Origin: CAVYWD01 sp963772225
GTDB lineage: Bacteria; Myxococcota; Myxococcia; Myxococcales; UBA5297
Assembly: GCA_963772225.1 (NCBI GenBank)
Contig: CAVYWD010000002.1
Location: 1,302,001-1,366,000 of the forward strand
Reading direction: 5' to 3'
DNA length: 64,000 nt
The translations under genes were made by a program, and so were the position numbers. The notes beneath the pieces are model-generated. The model saw only the letters and a program-made list of their open reading frames with translations. It was not told where the DNA came from and made no database searches. The stretch's first letter is position 1, and every line of letters begins with the position of its first letter. Shown piece after piece: positions 34,405-42,325 of the stretch.

Positions 34405-36665
34405 CGGCCGCGCTGCTCGCGCTGGCTTTGGCTGCCGGAGCGGAAGGCTACGCGATCCCGTCGGGGAGGGAGCCGCTGCTCTTGGACATGCTCGACCCGC
34501 CGGTGCAGCGAGCGGGGTGCGAGGGCCGAAGGATCGAGGTCCAACGCGACCGCGTGGTCGCCCAGATCGCGTGCGCCGGGCGCCTGCAGACACTCACGCT
34601 CCTGCCGCCCGGCGCGGCCGGCGCGGTTCGGCGCACCGAAAAGTTCTCGATGATCGCGGGCGGCCCGCTCCCGGAGGCGCTGCTCGACGCGGTCGCGGCG
34701 TCGGTGGGCGAGCTCGAGGCCCACTGGACCTGGATGGAGCGCCGAGCGGAGTCGCGGGCCCCAGAAGCGCCTCGCGCCTCCCCGCGAGCGCCCTCGCACT
34801 TCCCGCTCGAGGAAGCCGCAGCGACGATGGCCGCCGTTGCCCTCGGGCTTTTCGCCCTGGTTCGGGGCGCCCGAAGCGCCCGTCGCGGCGCAAGGCTCGC
34901 GGCACCGGGGTCGCTGCACTGGGTCGAGCTCGCCGCCTTTCCCGCGGCGTTCGCGGCGCTGGCGCTGCTGATTCCCGACCCGCCGGCGCACCTCGACACC
35001 GCGCGCGACCTCCTGACCGCTCGAGATCTCGCCGCCGGGCGCGCCGTCCTTCCAGCGGTCCCGGCCAGCTTCGGGCAGGTGTGGCACGCCGCTCTCTGGA
35101 TCCGGACTCTTCAGCTCTGGCTTTGGTCCGGGCTCCCTCCGCGGTGGCTCCACGCGGGCATTCTCCTGGGCCATGTCGCGGCCGCTGCCTTGGTCTGGAG
35201 TGGGGTGCGGCCGCTCACCTCGCGCGGCGCCGCTCTGTCCGCCGCGGCGGCGTCCCTCTTGGCGAGCCTCTACCTCACCGAGCTTCCTATCCTGTGGAAC
35301 CCGTCGCTCCTGCCTCTTCCTGCAGCCGCGTTCTCCTGGTCCTTGCTCTGGCTCGCGCGGCGAGGCGGCGTGGGCGCTTCACTCATGGCAGCCATCGCGC
35401 TGGGAGCCTGCGCCCAAATCCACGCCGTCATGCTGCTCTTGGCCCCTGCCCTGCTCTTCGCGGTCGCCCTGGCATCCCGGCGACCCTCGCTCGCGCTGCT
35501 GGCGAGCGCCGGAGGCTTCTTGGGCGCCTGGACCGCCGGGGCGCTGGACGTGGTCGCCACCCTGGTGCCCCGCGTTCCCATCGGGGCGGCGGCCCTCGGC
35601 GCGCTGGTCTCCGTCGGGGCCGGCCTCGCGCTGCGGCGCCCCTTTCGCGCGCTGCCGGAGGGCATGCGAGCGTTCGCGCTCGCGCTCGCCAGCTCCCTCT
35701 CGTGCGCGGCCGCGCTCACGGCCCTGGGGGCGTGGTTCGGCCGCGCCCTGGAGCCCCGCTATCTGGCGCCGCTCATGTCGCTCGCGCCCATCTCGCTCGC
35801 CCTGGGAGCGCGAGGGCTCTGGAGCCCGGCCCCACTCTGGATGGGCACGGCCTGGCGCCTTGCCGTCGCGCTTGCGCTCGTCGGCGCGGCGTTAGCGATG
35901 CCAGGGAGATGGAGGCATCTGGACGGCTGGAGTCTGGTCGACGCTCGGGAACTCGCCTTGCGCCTGTCGGGCGACGGGTGGCGAGCCGAAGACCTCGTTC
36001 GCCACTTGCGCTCGCCCGACGCCCCCCGCAGGCTCCTCGGCAGCATCCTCGCGTTCCTGCCGGAGCCTCCCCTGGATGCGGGCCGCGGCCACTCCCGCTC
36101 TTGCGATCTGCTGGCGGTGAAGGTTCCGCTCGAGGCCATCCGATCGCCGCCGAGCGAATGGGAAATCGCTCCGCTCCGGGGCGAGCAGGTCGCGGTGCTT
36201 CGCTGCCTCCCCTCGGCGCTCGCGTGGCAGGAGCCCACGCTCTGCTACTTCCCGGCAGCGGCTCCGGAGCGCGAGGCTTGCGCGCCGGCGCGCTTCAACT
36301 TTTCCTCGGAGCTCCTCAGCCATCAGGCCTACCCCGCACTGATGGGCGGCCCGGGCGAGTCCTGGCCCGAAGGAGGCCGCGTCCGCGTTCGCGCCCTCGT
36401 GAGCGCCGCGGTGGTCGGCTCTGGACAGCGCGTCGTGGAGACGTTCGCGACTTTTCCGACCTGGCGCGTGAGCCGCGGCGAGGGCGAGCCGCCGGCGAAC
36501 GCGATCGCCCTCGCTCCCGGAGAAGACGTGACGCTCGCCTTCACCGCGGAGCTCGACTCTGCGTCGGACTTCGCGATGAGCCCGTTCCCCCCTGACTTCG
36601 TGGAGCGAGACGCGTCGGAGGCACGGCTGAGCGAGCTCCTGGCTCGCTGGCGCGCGAAGCGCTGA
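34401..36665 (+). CDS. Polytopic membrane protein, GT-C glycosyltransferase-like
   Basis: 754 residues. An N-terminal signal-like helix and an exported domain of about 120 residues precede about 10 hydrophobic segments (for example AATMAAVALGLFALVRG, WVELAAFPAAFAALALLIPD, LHAGILLGHVAAAALVWSG). A C-terminal soluble domain follows from about residue 520. An acidic stretch after the third helix (DPPAHLDTARDLLTARDLAA) resembles the first-loop acidic motif of GT-C enzymes such as the ArnT/PMT (GT39) group, but I cannot confirm it. The ATGA overlap with the rSAM-methyltransferase gene shows tight coupling, so it may act on the same product at the membrane. Confidence 0.6.
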   Translation: MTAALLALALAAGAEGYAIPSGREPLLLDMLDPPVQRAGCEGRRIEVQRDRVVAQIACAGRLQTLTLLPPGAAGAVRRTEKFSMIAGGPLPEALLDAVAASVGELEAHWTWMERRAESRAPEAPRASPRAPSHFPLEEAAATMAAVALGLFALVRGARSARRGARLAAPGSLHWVELAAFPAAFAALALLIPDPPAHLDTARDLLTARDLAAGRAVLPAVPASFGQVWHAALWIRTLQLWLWSGLPPRWLHAGILLGHVAAAALVWSGVRPLTSRGAALSAAAASLLASLYLTELPILWNPSLLPLPAAAFSWSLLWLARRGGVGASLMAAIALGACAQIHAVMLLLAPALLFAVALASRRPSLALLASAGGFLGAWTAGALDVVATLVPRVPIGAAALGALVSVGAGLALRRPFRALPEGMRAFALALASSLSCAAALTALGAWFGRALEPRYLAPLMSLAPISLALGARGLWSPAPLWMGTAWRLAVALALVGAALAMPGRWRHLDGWSLVDARELALRLSGDGWRAEDLVRHLRSPDAPRRLLGSILAFLPEPPLDAGRGHSRSCDLLAVKVPLEAIRSPPSEWEIAPLRGEQVAVLRCLPSALAWQEPTLCYFPAAAPEREACAPARFNFSSELLSHQAYPALMGGPGESWPEGGRVRVRALVSAAVVGSGQRVVETFATFPTWRVSRGEGEPPANAIALAPGEDVTLAFTAELDSASDFAMSPFPPDFVERDASEARLSELLARWRAKR

Positions 36666-36675
36666 CGGCGTCGCC

Positions 36676-37629
36676 TCAGGGGTGGCTGCACGCGTCGGGG
36701 ATGGCGGGGGGCGCGACGGGCTCGAGCCCTTCCCATCCATGCACCTCGAGATAGCCGCGCCAAACCCCCAGGCACTCGGGCACGTATCGGCACGCGCTGC
36801 AGGCTTCCCGCTTCGCGCGGTTGGCCAGCTCCTTGTGGACCCGGGTGCGCCGCAGGGTCGCCCTCCCGCTGTCCTCGAACGAGGTGAAGACGGCCCCTTC
36901 CACCCAACCTCGAGCCGCGGCGGGGAGAGACTCGGTGGCACAGAGCGGAACGTCGACGAGGTAGAGCTGCGGCCCGCCGGCGCCGGCGATTTGGAGGAGA
37001 TGAGAAAACGCGCGCACGACGTCGGCGTAGGGCGCAACGAGCAGCTTCGCCGCCGCGGAGGCTCGCCCCAGGGGCTGCATGGCGTTGAACACCATCTGTT
37101 CGGGCGCGAATTGGGAGAGAAGCCGATGGATGTCCGGCAGCGCGTCGACGTTGCGAGTGCCCACCACGGTCGAGGTGTGGAGCGTGAACCGGCAGGCGGG
37201 CTTGAGCCTGGCGAGCACCTCCAGGCCGGCGATGGTCTGCTCGAAGCTCCCTGGGGCGCGGGTCTGCCCGACGTGGCCGCGCGCGTCTGCGCCGTGGAGC
37301 GAGACCACGATGTGGTTGAGCCCGCTGTCGAAGAGCCTTCGGGCGTACGCCTCGTAGCCGAGGCGGCGCGCGTTCGTCGTCAGGCCGATTCGGCGATAGC
37401 CCAGCTCGCGGGCCCAGCGGAGATACTCCGGCAAGTCGCGGTTGAGGGTCGGCTCGCCGGAGGCGAACATCACCTCGGCTTCGCCGGCATGGGCCTCCAG
37501 CTCGGCGCGGACCTGCTCCCGGTTCATCCGCTCCTTCCCGGACGACCTCCCCGCACCGCCGTGCTCCATGCAGAACACGCAGTTGTTGTTGCAGGCCTGG
37601 CCGGCCAGGATGTGAAAGCGGTCTTGCAT
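36676..37629 (-). CDS. Radical SAM protein, tandem paralogue B, 317 aa
   Basis: CNNNCVFCMEH (Cys 13, 17, 20), VMFASGEPTLNRDLPEYL (Ser replaces the first Gly of GGE), IGLTTNARRLGYEAYARR and VVSLHGADARGHVGQTRAPG define the core. VPLCATESLP with CSACRYVPECLGVWRGYLEV forms the shared auxiliary-cluster signature. Very similar to the neighbouring 37793-38764 gene along the whole length, so the pair arose by tandem duplication. A 163-bp gap separates them, in the same direction. The target is unknown. Confidence 0.83.
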   Translation of the reverse strand: MQDRFHILAGQACNNNCVFCMEHGGAGRSSGKERMNREQVRAELEAHAGEAEVMFASGEPTLNRDLPEYLRWARELGYRRIGLTTNARRLGYEAYARRLFDSGLNHIVVSLHGADARGHVGQTRAPGSFEQTIAGLEVLARLKPACRFTLHTSTVVGTRNVDALPDIHRLLSQFAPEQMVFNAMQPLGRASAAAKLLVAPYADVVRAFSHLLQIAGAGGPQLYLVDVPLCATESLPAAARGWVEGAVFTSFEDSGRATLRRTRVHKELANRAKREACSACRYVPECLGVWRGYLEVHGWEGLEPVAPPAIPDACSHP

Positions 37630-37792
37630 GGCGCTCGCCGCGCGAAAGGCTAGCAGACCGTGGACAGCGCCGCGAGCACGAGGCCGATTGCGTGGGGCCG
37701 ATTGTGTCCGAGGGGAGCGGAGCGCCTTCACGCGAGCGCCGCCAGGCCGGGACCGATCGGAACGGCGGGCCGCGCCTTGATGACGCCGGGGC

Positions 37793-38764
37793 TCAGTGGC
37801 CCGCCGGATCGCCCGGCCGCCAGGCCCCTCGCGCGGCCTTCGCAGGCGCGACCGGCTCCAGCCCATCCCACCCGTGCACCTCGAGATACCCGCGCCAGAC
37901 GCCCAGACACTCGGCGTCGTAGCGGCAGGCGGAGCAGGCGCTCCGTTTAGCTCGAAAGAGCTGCTCCTTGTAGGTGAGCACCCGCCCCTTCGCGACCGGC
38001 TCGCCTTCGTCGAAGGAGGTGAAATAGGCCTCCTCCACCCACCCCCGTGCCGAGGAGGGCAAGGCCTCGGTGGCGCACCACGGGACGTCGACGAGGAAGA
38101 GCCGCGGCCCGCGCGGGCCGGCGGCTTCGAGGAGCTGCGCGAATGCGCGCACCACTGAGGCGTACGGCGCCACGAGCAGCTTCGCGGCGGCCTGCGCCCG
38201 CCCCAGAGGCTGCATGGCGTTGAACACGATCTGCTGGGGCTCGAAACGGGAAAGCAAGCGGTAGATGTCGACCAACGCGTGGAGATTGCGCCTCCCGACG
38301 ACAGTGGAGGTGTGGAGCGTGAAGCGGTGCTCGCCCCTCAGCCTCGAGAGCACCTCGAGCCCGGCGAGCGTCTGCTCGAAGCTCCCCGGCGCGCGGGTCT
38401 GCCCGACGTGGGACCGGGCGTCGGCGCCGTGCACCGAGGTCACGACGTGGTTGAGACCGCTCTCCAGCAACCGGCGGCAATAGGTCTCGTAGCCGAGACG
38501 TCGCGCGTTCGTCGTCAGGCCGATCTTCGGGTAGCCCAGCTCGCGGGCCCAGCGAACGTACTTCGGCAGCTCCGGGTTGAGGGTGGGCTCGCCGGTGGCG
38601 AACATCACTTGGTCTGCGCCGATGTGGGCCTCGAGCTGGGCGCGGACGAGCTCCGGCGTGCTGTGCGCCAGGCCAGACGTTCTGCCCTCGCCATCGTGCT
38701 CCATGCAGAACAGGCAGTTGTTGTTGCAGGTCAGGCCGACGGGGATGTGGAACCAATCCACCAT
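37793..38764 (-). CDS. Radical SAM protein, tandem paralogue A, 323 aa
   Basis: ATG 38764 is preceded by GGAG at about 8 bp. CNNNCLFCMEHDGEG (Cys 13, 17, 20), VMFATGEPTLNPELPKYV, IGLTTNARRLGYETYCRR and VTSVHGADARSHVGQTRAPG give the rSAM core. VPWCATEALP and CSACRYDAECLGVWRGYLEV provide four Cys for an auxiliary cluster. Ends in a short Ala/Gly/Pro tail. Divergent from the rSAM gene at 38885, leaving a 120-bp shared promoter region. Confidence 0.83.
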   Translation of the reverse strand: MVDWFHIPVGLTCNNNCLFCMEHDGEGRTSGLAHSTPELVRAQLEAHIGADQVMFATGEPTLNPELPKYVRWARELGYPKIGLTTNARRLGYETYCRRLLESGLNHVVTSVHGADARSHVGQTRAPGSFEQTLAGLEVLSRLRGEHRFTLHTSTVVGRRNLHALVDIYRLLSRFEPQQIVFNAMQPLGRAQAAAKLLVAPYASVVRAFAQLLEAAGPRGPRLFLVDVPWCATEALPSSARGWVEEAYFTSFDEGEPVAKGRVLTYKEQLFRAKRSACSACRYDAECLGVWRGYLEVHGWDGLEPVAPAKAARGAWRPGDPAGH

Positions 38765-38871
38765 GCGCGTCGCTCCGCTCGTCGGGGAAACTGCCATCGA
38801 TCGATCGTCGTCCCCCTGAATCTTTCCGACAGCCTCCTTAGGAGGGTACCAACTCCCGGGGCGGCAGAGGG

Positions 38872-38877
38872 TACAAT
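38872..38877 (+). promoter_or_regulatory. -10 hexamer TACAAT directly before the 38885 start
   Basis: GGTACAATCATCGCG precedes ATG 38885. With TACAAT as -10, transcription would begin at or within a few bases of the start codon, and no Shine-Dalgarno sequence is present. The message may be leaderless. The palindrome CCTCCTTAGGAGG (38833-38845) lies 27 bp upstream and could be an operator. Confidence 0.4.
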
Positions 38878-38884
38878 CATCGCG

Positions 38885-40270
38885 ATGACCGCGACCCCGC
38901 TCCAGATGCTGGTGAACAAGTACGGGGAGCGCCCGGAGCCCGTGCGCCAGGCGGTCGCCTGGCTCGCCGAACGCTGTAACCTGCACTGCGTCTTCTGCTT
39001 CCAGAGCGACGCCCGATCGCCCGAGCCAACCGCGGAAGAGATCACGGCCCACTTCCGCTGGCTTCGAGAGCAGGGCTGCCAGATGCTCATCTTCATGCGC
39101 TCGGAGACCCTCCTCCGGCGCGACGTCCCGGAGATCATCTCCCTTGCGCGCCGGGAGGGGTTCGAGGAGGTCTTCGTCGCGACGAACGGCACGCCCCTCT
39201 CCTCGCGCCCGCTCCTCGACCGGCTCATCGATGCCGGGCTCACGGGCCTGGAGGTCTCGTTTCACGCCTGGGACGAGGCGATCGTGGCGGCACTCACGGG
39301 TAGCCGCCGGGCGAGCACTCTCCAGCGGAAGGCGCTCGATAACCTCGCGGCGCGCCAGCGCGACATAGGGCTGGGCATCAACGTCGTGCTCTATCGACCG
39401 AGCCTCGACGACGTCCCCAACCTGCTCGCGCAGCTCCGCTCGCACCTTTCGACCACTCAGGGCGCGAGCGTCAAGCTCAAGTTCCCCCAGTTGCTATCGC
39501 GCGCGAGGGCGTCTATCGCACACTACCCGCGCTATGGCGAAGTCGACTTCGACGGCCTTCTCTCCGAGCTGGATGGCTCGAATCTCATGGCCGCCGCGGA
39601 CAACGTCCCTGCCTGCCGCCTGGGGAAACGGGCAACACAAGCGTTGGGGGTCTTCGACCTCCTCCTGCGCGTCGAGTATTTCGAATACAGCGGCGCGACG
39701 CGGCGCTTCGAGTTCAAGGGCCGCCCCCAGGGACGCGCTTCTTTCATGGAGCCGTGCCGAAACTGCGGGCTACAGCCCCTATGCCGCGGCGTGGACTCTT
39801 CGTACCTCGAGCAGTTCGGAGCCGACGAATTCTCGCCACGCGATCTCCCGAGCCTCCCGGATGTCGTCGCGAGGCTGCCTCCGGACCTGGCAGCGCTGCT
39901 TCACCGCCGCCTGGAGGCCTTGGCCTCCGGGCCTGAGCCGGCGCTCGATTACTGGCGCAATGGCGGCCGCTGGAGCGACGGGCTGGCCGTCACTCAGGGG
40001 AGAGAGCGCGTTCTCATCAGCATCGTCGGCCCCGCATTTGCTCAGCGGGCCTTCGTCCCAGGGCGCTTGGGCAGTCTCGTCTACCGTGCGCCGGGCGGCG
40101 CGCCGAGCCGCGCGTGGAGGGCCCTGCTCGAAGAGATTGGCTCGGCGTTCCGCAGCGTCGACCAGGCCTCGCTCCGCGACTTCGGCGATCTGCAGCGGGC
40201 GGTCGAGACCGTGCTCCGCTCGCGACCGAGGATGAGCGTAACCTCTGCCGCCGAGCTCGATGTTCGATAG
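38885..40270 (+). CDS. Radical SAM protein with altered GGE motif and C-terminal domain, 461 aa
   Basis: CNLHCVFCFQSDARS (Cys 31, 35, 38) is canonical, but the GGEP motif is replaced: LIFMRSETLLRRDVPEII keeps only the glutamate. VATNGTPLSSRPLL and EVSFHAWDEAIVAALTGS follow. VPACRLGKR and CRNCGLQPLCRGVDSSYLEQ match the shared auxiliary-cluster signature. Residues about 330-461 form an extra alpha/beta domain (LISIVGPAFAQRAFVPGRLG) not recognised. It is separated from the next plus gene by 238 bp containing a promoter, so it is probably its own transcription unit. The odd GGE may signal altered SAM handling or a changed function. Confidence 0.78.
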   Translation: MTATPLQMLVNKYGERPEPVRQAVAWLAERCNLHCVFCFQSDARSPEPTAEEITAHFRWLREQGCQMLIFMRSETLLRRDVPEIISLARREGFEEVFVATNGTPLSSRPLLDRLIDAGLTGLEVSFHAWDEAIVAALTGSRRASTLQRKALDNLAARQRDIGLGINVVLYRPSLDDVPNLLAQLRSHLSTTQGASVKLKFPQLLSRARASIAHYPRYGEVDFDGLLSELDGSNLMAAADNVPACRLGKRATQALGVFDLLLRVEYFEYSGATRRFEFKGRPQGRASFMEPCRNCGLQPLCRGVDSSYLEQFGADEFSPRDLPSLPDVVARLPPDLAALLHRRLEALASGPEPALDYWRNGGRWSDGLAVTQGRERVLISIVGPAFAQRAFVPGRLGSLVYRAPGGAPSRAWRALLEEIGSAFRSVDQASLRDFGDLQRAVETVLRSRPRMSVTSAAELDVR

Positions 40271-40361
40271 CGCCTTGCGCCGTTTGAAATCATTGGACTC
40301 TGCCTCCGAGTTCCCGTCCGGGAGTGCCCGGGAGGCGGCCCACCTCGACGTACGTAACCGG

Positions 40362-40390
40362 TTGACCCCGGCGAGCGCAGAGTGCTAACG
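40362..40390 (+). promoter_or_regulatory. Candidate promoter of the large plus rSAM operon
   Basis: TTGACC (40362-40367), 17 bp, then CTAACG (40385-40390) with TG immediately before it (TGCTAAC), giving an extended -10. It is the best hexamer pair in the spacer before the operon that starts at 40509. TTGACC also occurs in the 41-bp repeat of the minus operons. Confidence 0.4.
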
Positions 40391-40455
40391 GTCATGCACC
40401 TTAGGAAGCGCGGGTACAACGAGCCATCGGGGCACATCTTTCGCCTTCTGGATTG

Positions 40456-40496
40456 GCGAGCGGCGAGTGCGCGATCTTCGCGTTCGCGCCGCTCGC
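40456..40496. promoter_or_regulatory. Strong hairpin just upstream of the operon's first start
   Basis: GCGAGCGGCG (40456-40465) and CGCCGCTCGC (40487-40496) are perfect inverted repeats, with an inner CGCGA/TCGCG stem. It lies 12 bp before TTG 40509, where it could control translation or act as an attenuator. There is no T-run, so it is not a classical terminator. Confidence 0.45.
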
Positions 40497-40508
40497 GTGT
40501 GAGCGCAC

Positions 40509-41462
40509 TTGCGTCAGGCCGACTCCGCCGCTCATGCTCCGAGGGCTGGGCTCTACCGTCCGGCCCGCTTCCCTGGGACCGCGGCGCTCGTCCTCTTCAT
40601 CGAAGGCTGCGACCTGCGCTGCTGCTTCTGCCGCGCGCCGCAGGCGGCGGGCGGCGTGCGGCCGACCTCCCTCGATGAAGCGAGGGCCCTTCTGCGCTCC
40701 GCCGAGCCGGTGGAACGTCTCATCATCACCGGCGGCGAGCCCACGTCGCGATCCGACCTGCCCGAGCTCTGCGGCGAGGCGCGCCGACTCGGGTACCGCG
40801 CCATCCAGCTTCAGACGCACGGCGGTCGCCTGGCCGACCCGGCGTTCGCGCGCGCCTTGAAGGACGCAGGCGTCGACGCCGTCGACGTGCCTCTCTACGG
40901 CGCTCGTCCCACCCCTCATGACCAAGTCACGGGTGTCGCCGGGAGCTTTCTGCGGGCGCTCGCGGGCGCGCGGCAAGCGCGCGAGGCCGGGATGGAGCTC
41001 GCCGTCCATTCGACCGTGTTCCGCAGGACGCTGAGCGAGGTGCCGGGGCTGCTTCGGTTGGCCGTGGACCTGGGCGCGCGCCACTTCAGCCTCGAACCGG
41101 TGGGCCTCATCGATTCCCTCGCGGCCTACGAGCGCGAGGCGCCAGGCCTCGCTGAGCTCGGCGACGCCATGGCGTCGGCGCTCGAGAGGGACTCGGCAGG
41201 CCCGATGGAGGTCTCGACGGCGGCCATTCCAATTTGCGCCCTTCCGGCGTCGGCTCGAGGACTTCGACTCGAGCGCCCGCTGCTCCCGAAGCAGGCCGTC
41301 GCCGCCGGCTACGCCGATATCCTCGAGGCCATCACCGGAGGCGCATCGCGCGACTTTGGCAGCGCCTGCGCCACCTGCGCCTGGCGGCCGGGATGCCGCG
41401 GCGTGGCGGCCGAAACCTTGCGCCTCTTGGGCGACGGCGCGCTGCCGCCCAGGCGGGCTTGA
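40509..41462 (+). CDS. Radical SAM protein, 317 aa, first gene of the large operon
   Basis: TTG 40509 is used because the reading frame above it is not protein-like; a later start is possible. YRPARFPGTAALVLFIEGC leads into CDLRCCFC (Cys 34, 38, 41), then LIITGGEPTSRSDLPEL, IQLQTHGGRLADP and VDVPLYGARPTPHDQVTGVA. AIPICALPAS and CATCAWRPGCRG give the auxiliary Cys set. FPGTAALVLFIEGCDLRC resembles activase-type and QueE-like rSAM N-termini more than the other family members here. Eight bases separate it from the next gene. Confidence 0.78.
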   Translation: MRQADSAAHAPRAGLYRPARFPGTAALVLFIEGCDLRCCFCRAPQAAGGVRPTSLDEARALLRSAEPVERLIITGGEPTSRSDLPELCGEARRLGYRAIQLQTHGGRLADPAFARALKDAGVDAVDVPLYGARPTPHDQVTGVAGSFLRALAGARQAREAGMELAVHSTVFRRTLSEVPGLLRLAVDLGARHFSLEPVGLIDSLAAYEREAPGLAELGDAMASALERDSAGPMEVSTAAIPICALPASARGLRLERPLLPKQAVAAGYADILEAITGGASRDFGSACATCAWRPGCRGVAAETLRLLGDGALPPRRA

Positions 41463-41470
41463 GAATCGAA

Positions 41471-42325
41471 ATGCCGGCGGGAATTCAACTGCGCCGCAGC
41501 GCATTGGAAGAAGCTCCTCCCGGCCCCCCGCCCGCCGCGCTCCTCTGGACCTACGCCGGTCTCTTTGGGTCGCCCGTCGCCTACTGCGCCTATGAGGCGA
41601 ATCGGCCGGTCGCGTGGATTTGCGGGGTCGGCCGGCGCAAATTGCGAAGCTTCGACGCTCTGCCAGATCGCTTCTACGGCCTCTTGCCCCATCCCGGGAC
41701 ACGCGTCGATCTCCAGGAGCTTGCGTCCGCGCTTTCCGCCACCGGAGCTCGGTGCCAGGTGTTCTGCGCACCGGGCGGGGACTACGCCAACGCCGACGCC
41801 ACCCAGCATCGCTTCGATACCTTCTTGGTCGCGGCGCGCGAAGGAGAGGCCGCTCCGAAGCTCGCGCGGGTGGCGCTCCAGTCCGTCCGCCGGGCCCAGA
41901 GCGCGGGCGTCGCGATACTTCGGCACGCCCTCTCCGAGAGGCTGGAAGACTTTCATTCGCTCTTCTCGGCCAAGTGCGCGCGCCATAACTCGCCCGCCAA
42001 ACCCGCGGCCTTCTTCTCCCGGTTGTCCGAGGCGTTCGGCCCAAGCGCGGAGCTCTTCCTCGCCGAGCTGGGCGGGCGCCCCGTGGCCGCAGCGCTCGTC
42101 ATCCGCCACGGCGCCTATGCCGTCTTCGCGGACGGGTCCTCGCTCGACTCAGCGCTCGCGCTCGGAGCCAACCACCTCGTGGTCTGGACCGCGGCGCGCT
42201 CGTGCCTCGAGCGAGGCGCGACCCTGCTCGACTACGGCCTCACGCAGCGCGAGGACGCCGGCGGGCGGCGCTTCAAGGAGCACCTGGGCGGCTCGCGTGC
42301 ACCCGTGCTGGTGGTGAACGCGTGA
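41471..42325 (+). CDS. FemAB/GNAT-like acyltransferase-fold protein, 284 aa
   Basis: ATG 41471, eight bases after the previous stop. Residues about 130-284 have the GNAT/FemAB (CelD/BioF2-like Acetyltransf_6) pattern: FHSLFSAKCARHNSPAKPAA, LFLAELGGRPVAAALVIRHG, ALGANHLVVWTAARSCLERG and TLLDYGLTQREDAGGRRFKE. Such folds transfer an acyl or aminoacyl group to an amine. It is paralogous to the internal domain of the 51495-54299 protein, where it is likewise followed by an rSAM domain. Its stop overlaps the next GTG (GTGA). Possible aminoacyl or acyl transfer step on the cluster's product; this is inference. Confidence 0.7.
   Translation: MPAGIQLRRSALEEAPPGPPPAALLWTYAGLFGSPVAYCAYEANRPVAWICGVGRRKLRSFDALPDRFYGLLPHPGTRVDLQELASALSATGARCQVFCAPGGDYANADATQHRFDTFLVAAREGEAAPKLARVALQSVRRAQSAGVAILRHALSERLEDFHSLFSAKCARHNSPAKPAAFFSRLSEAFGPSAELFLAELGGRPVAAALVIRHGAYAVFADGSSLDSALALGANHLVVWTAARSCLERGATLLDYGLTQREDAGGRRFKEHLGGSRAPVLVVNA

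Noticed and set aside
32479..34593. 704-codon minus-strand open frame opposite the rSAM-methyltransferase gene
   Set aside because: No family motif and low-complexity composition; the plus strand has complete rSAM and methyltransferase motifs.
40382..40678. Small peptide gene starting at 40394 as the missing RiPP precursor
   Set aside because: The frame continues far into the first rSAM gene out of frame, has no core-like repeat or Cys/Ser pattern, and is Arg-rich like a shadow frame. Kept only as a leader-peptide possibility.
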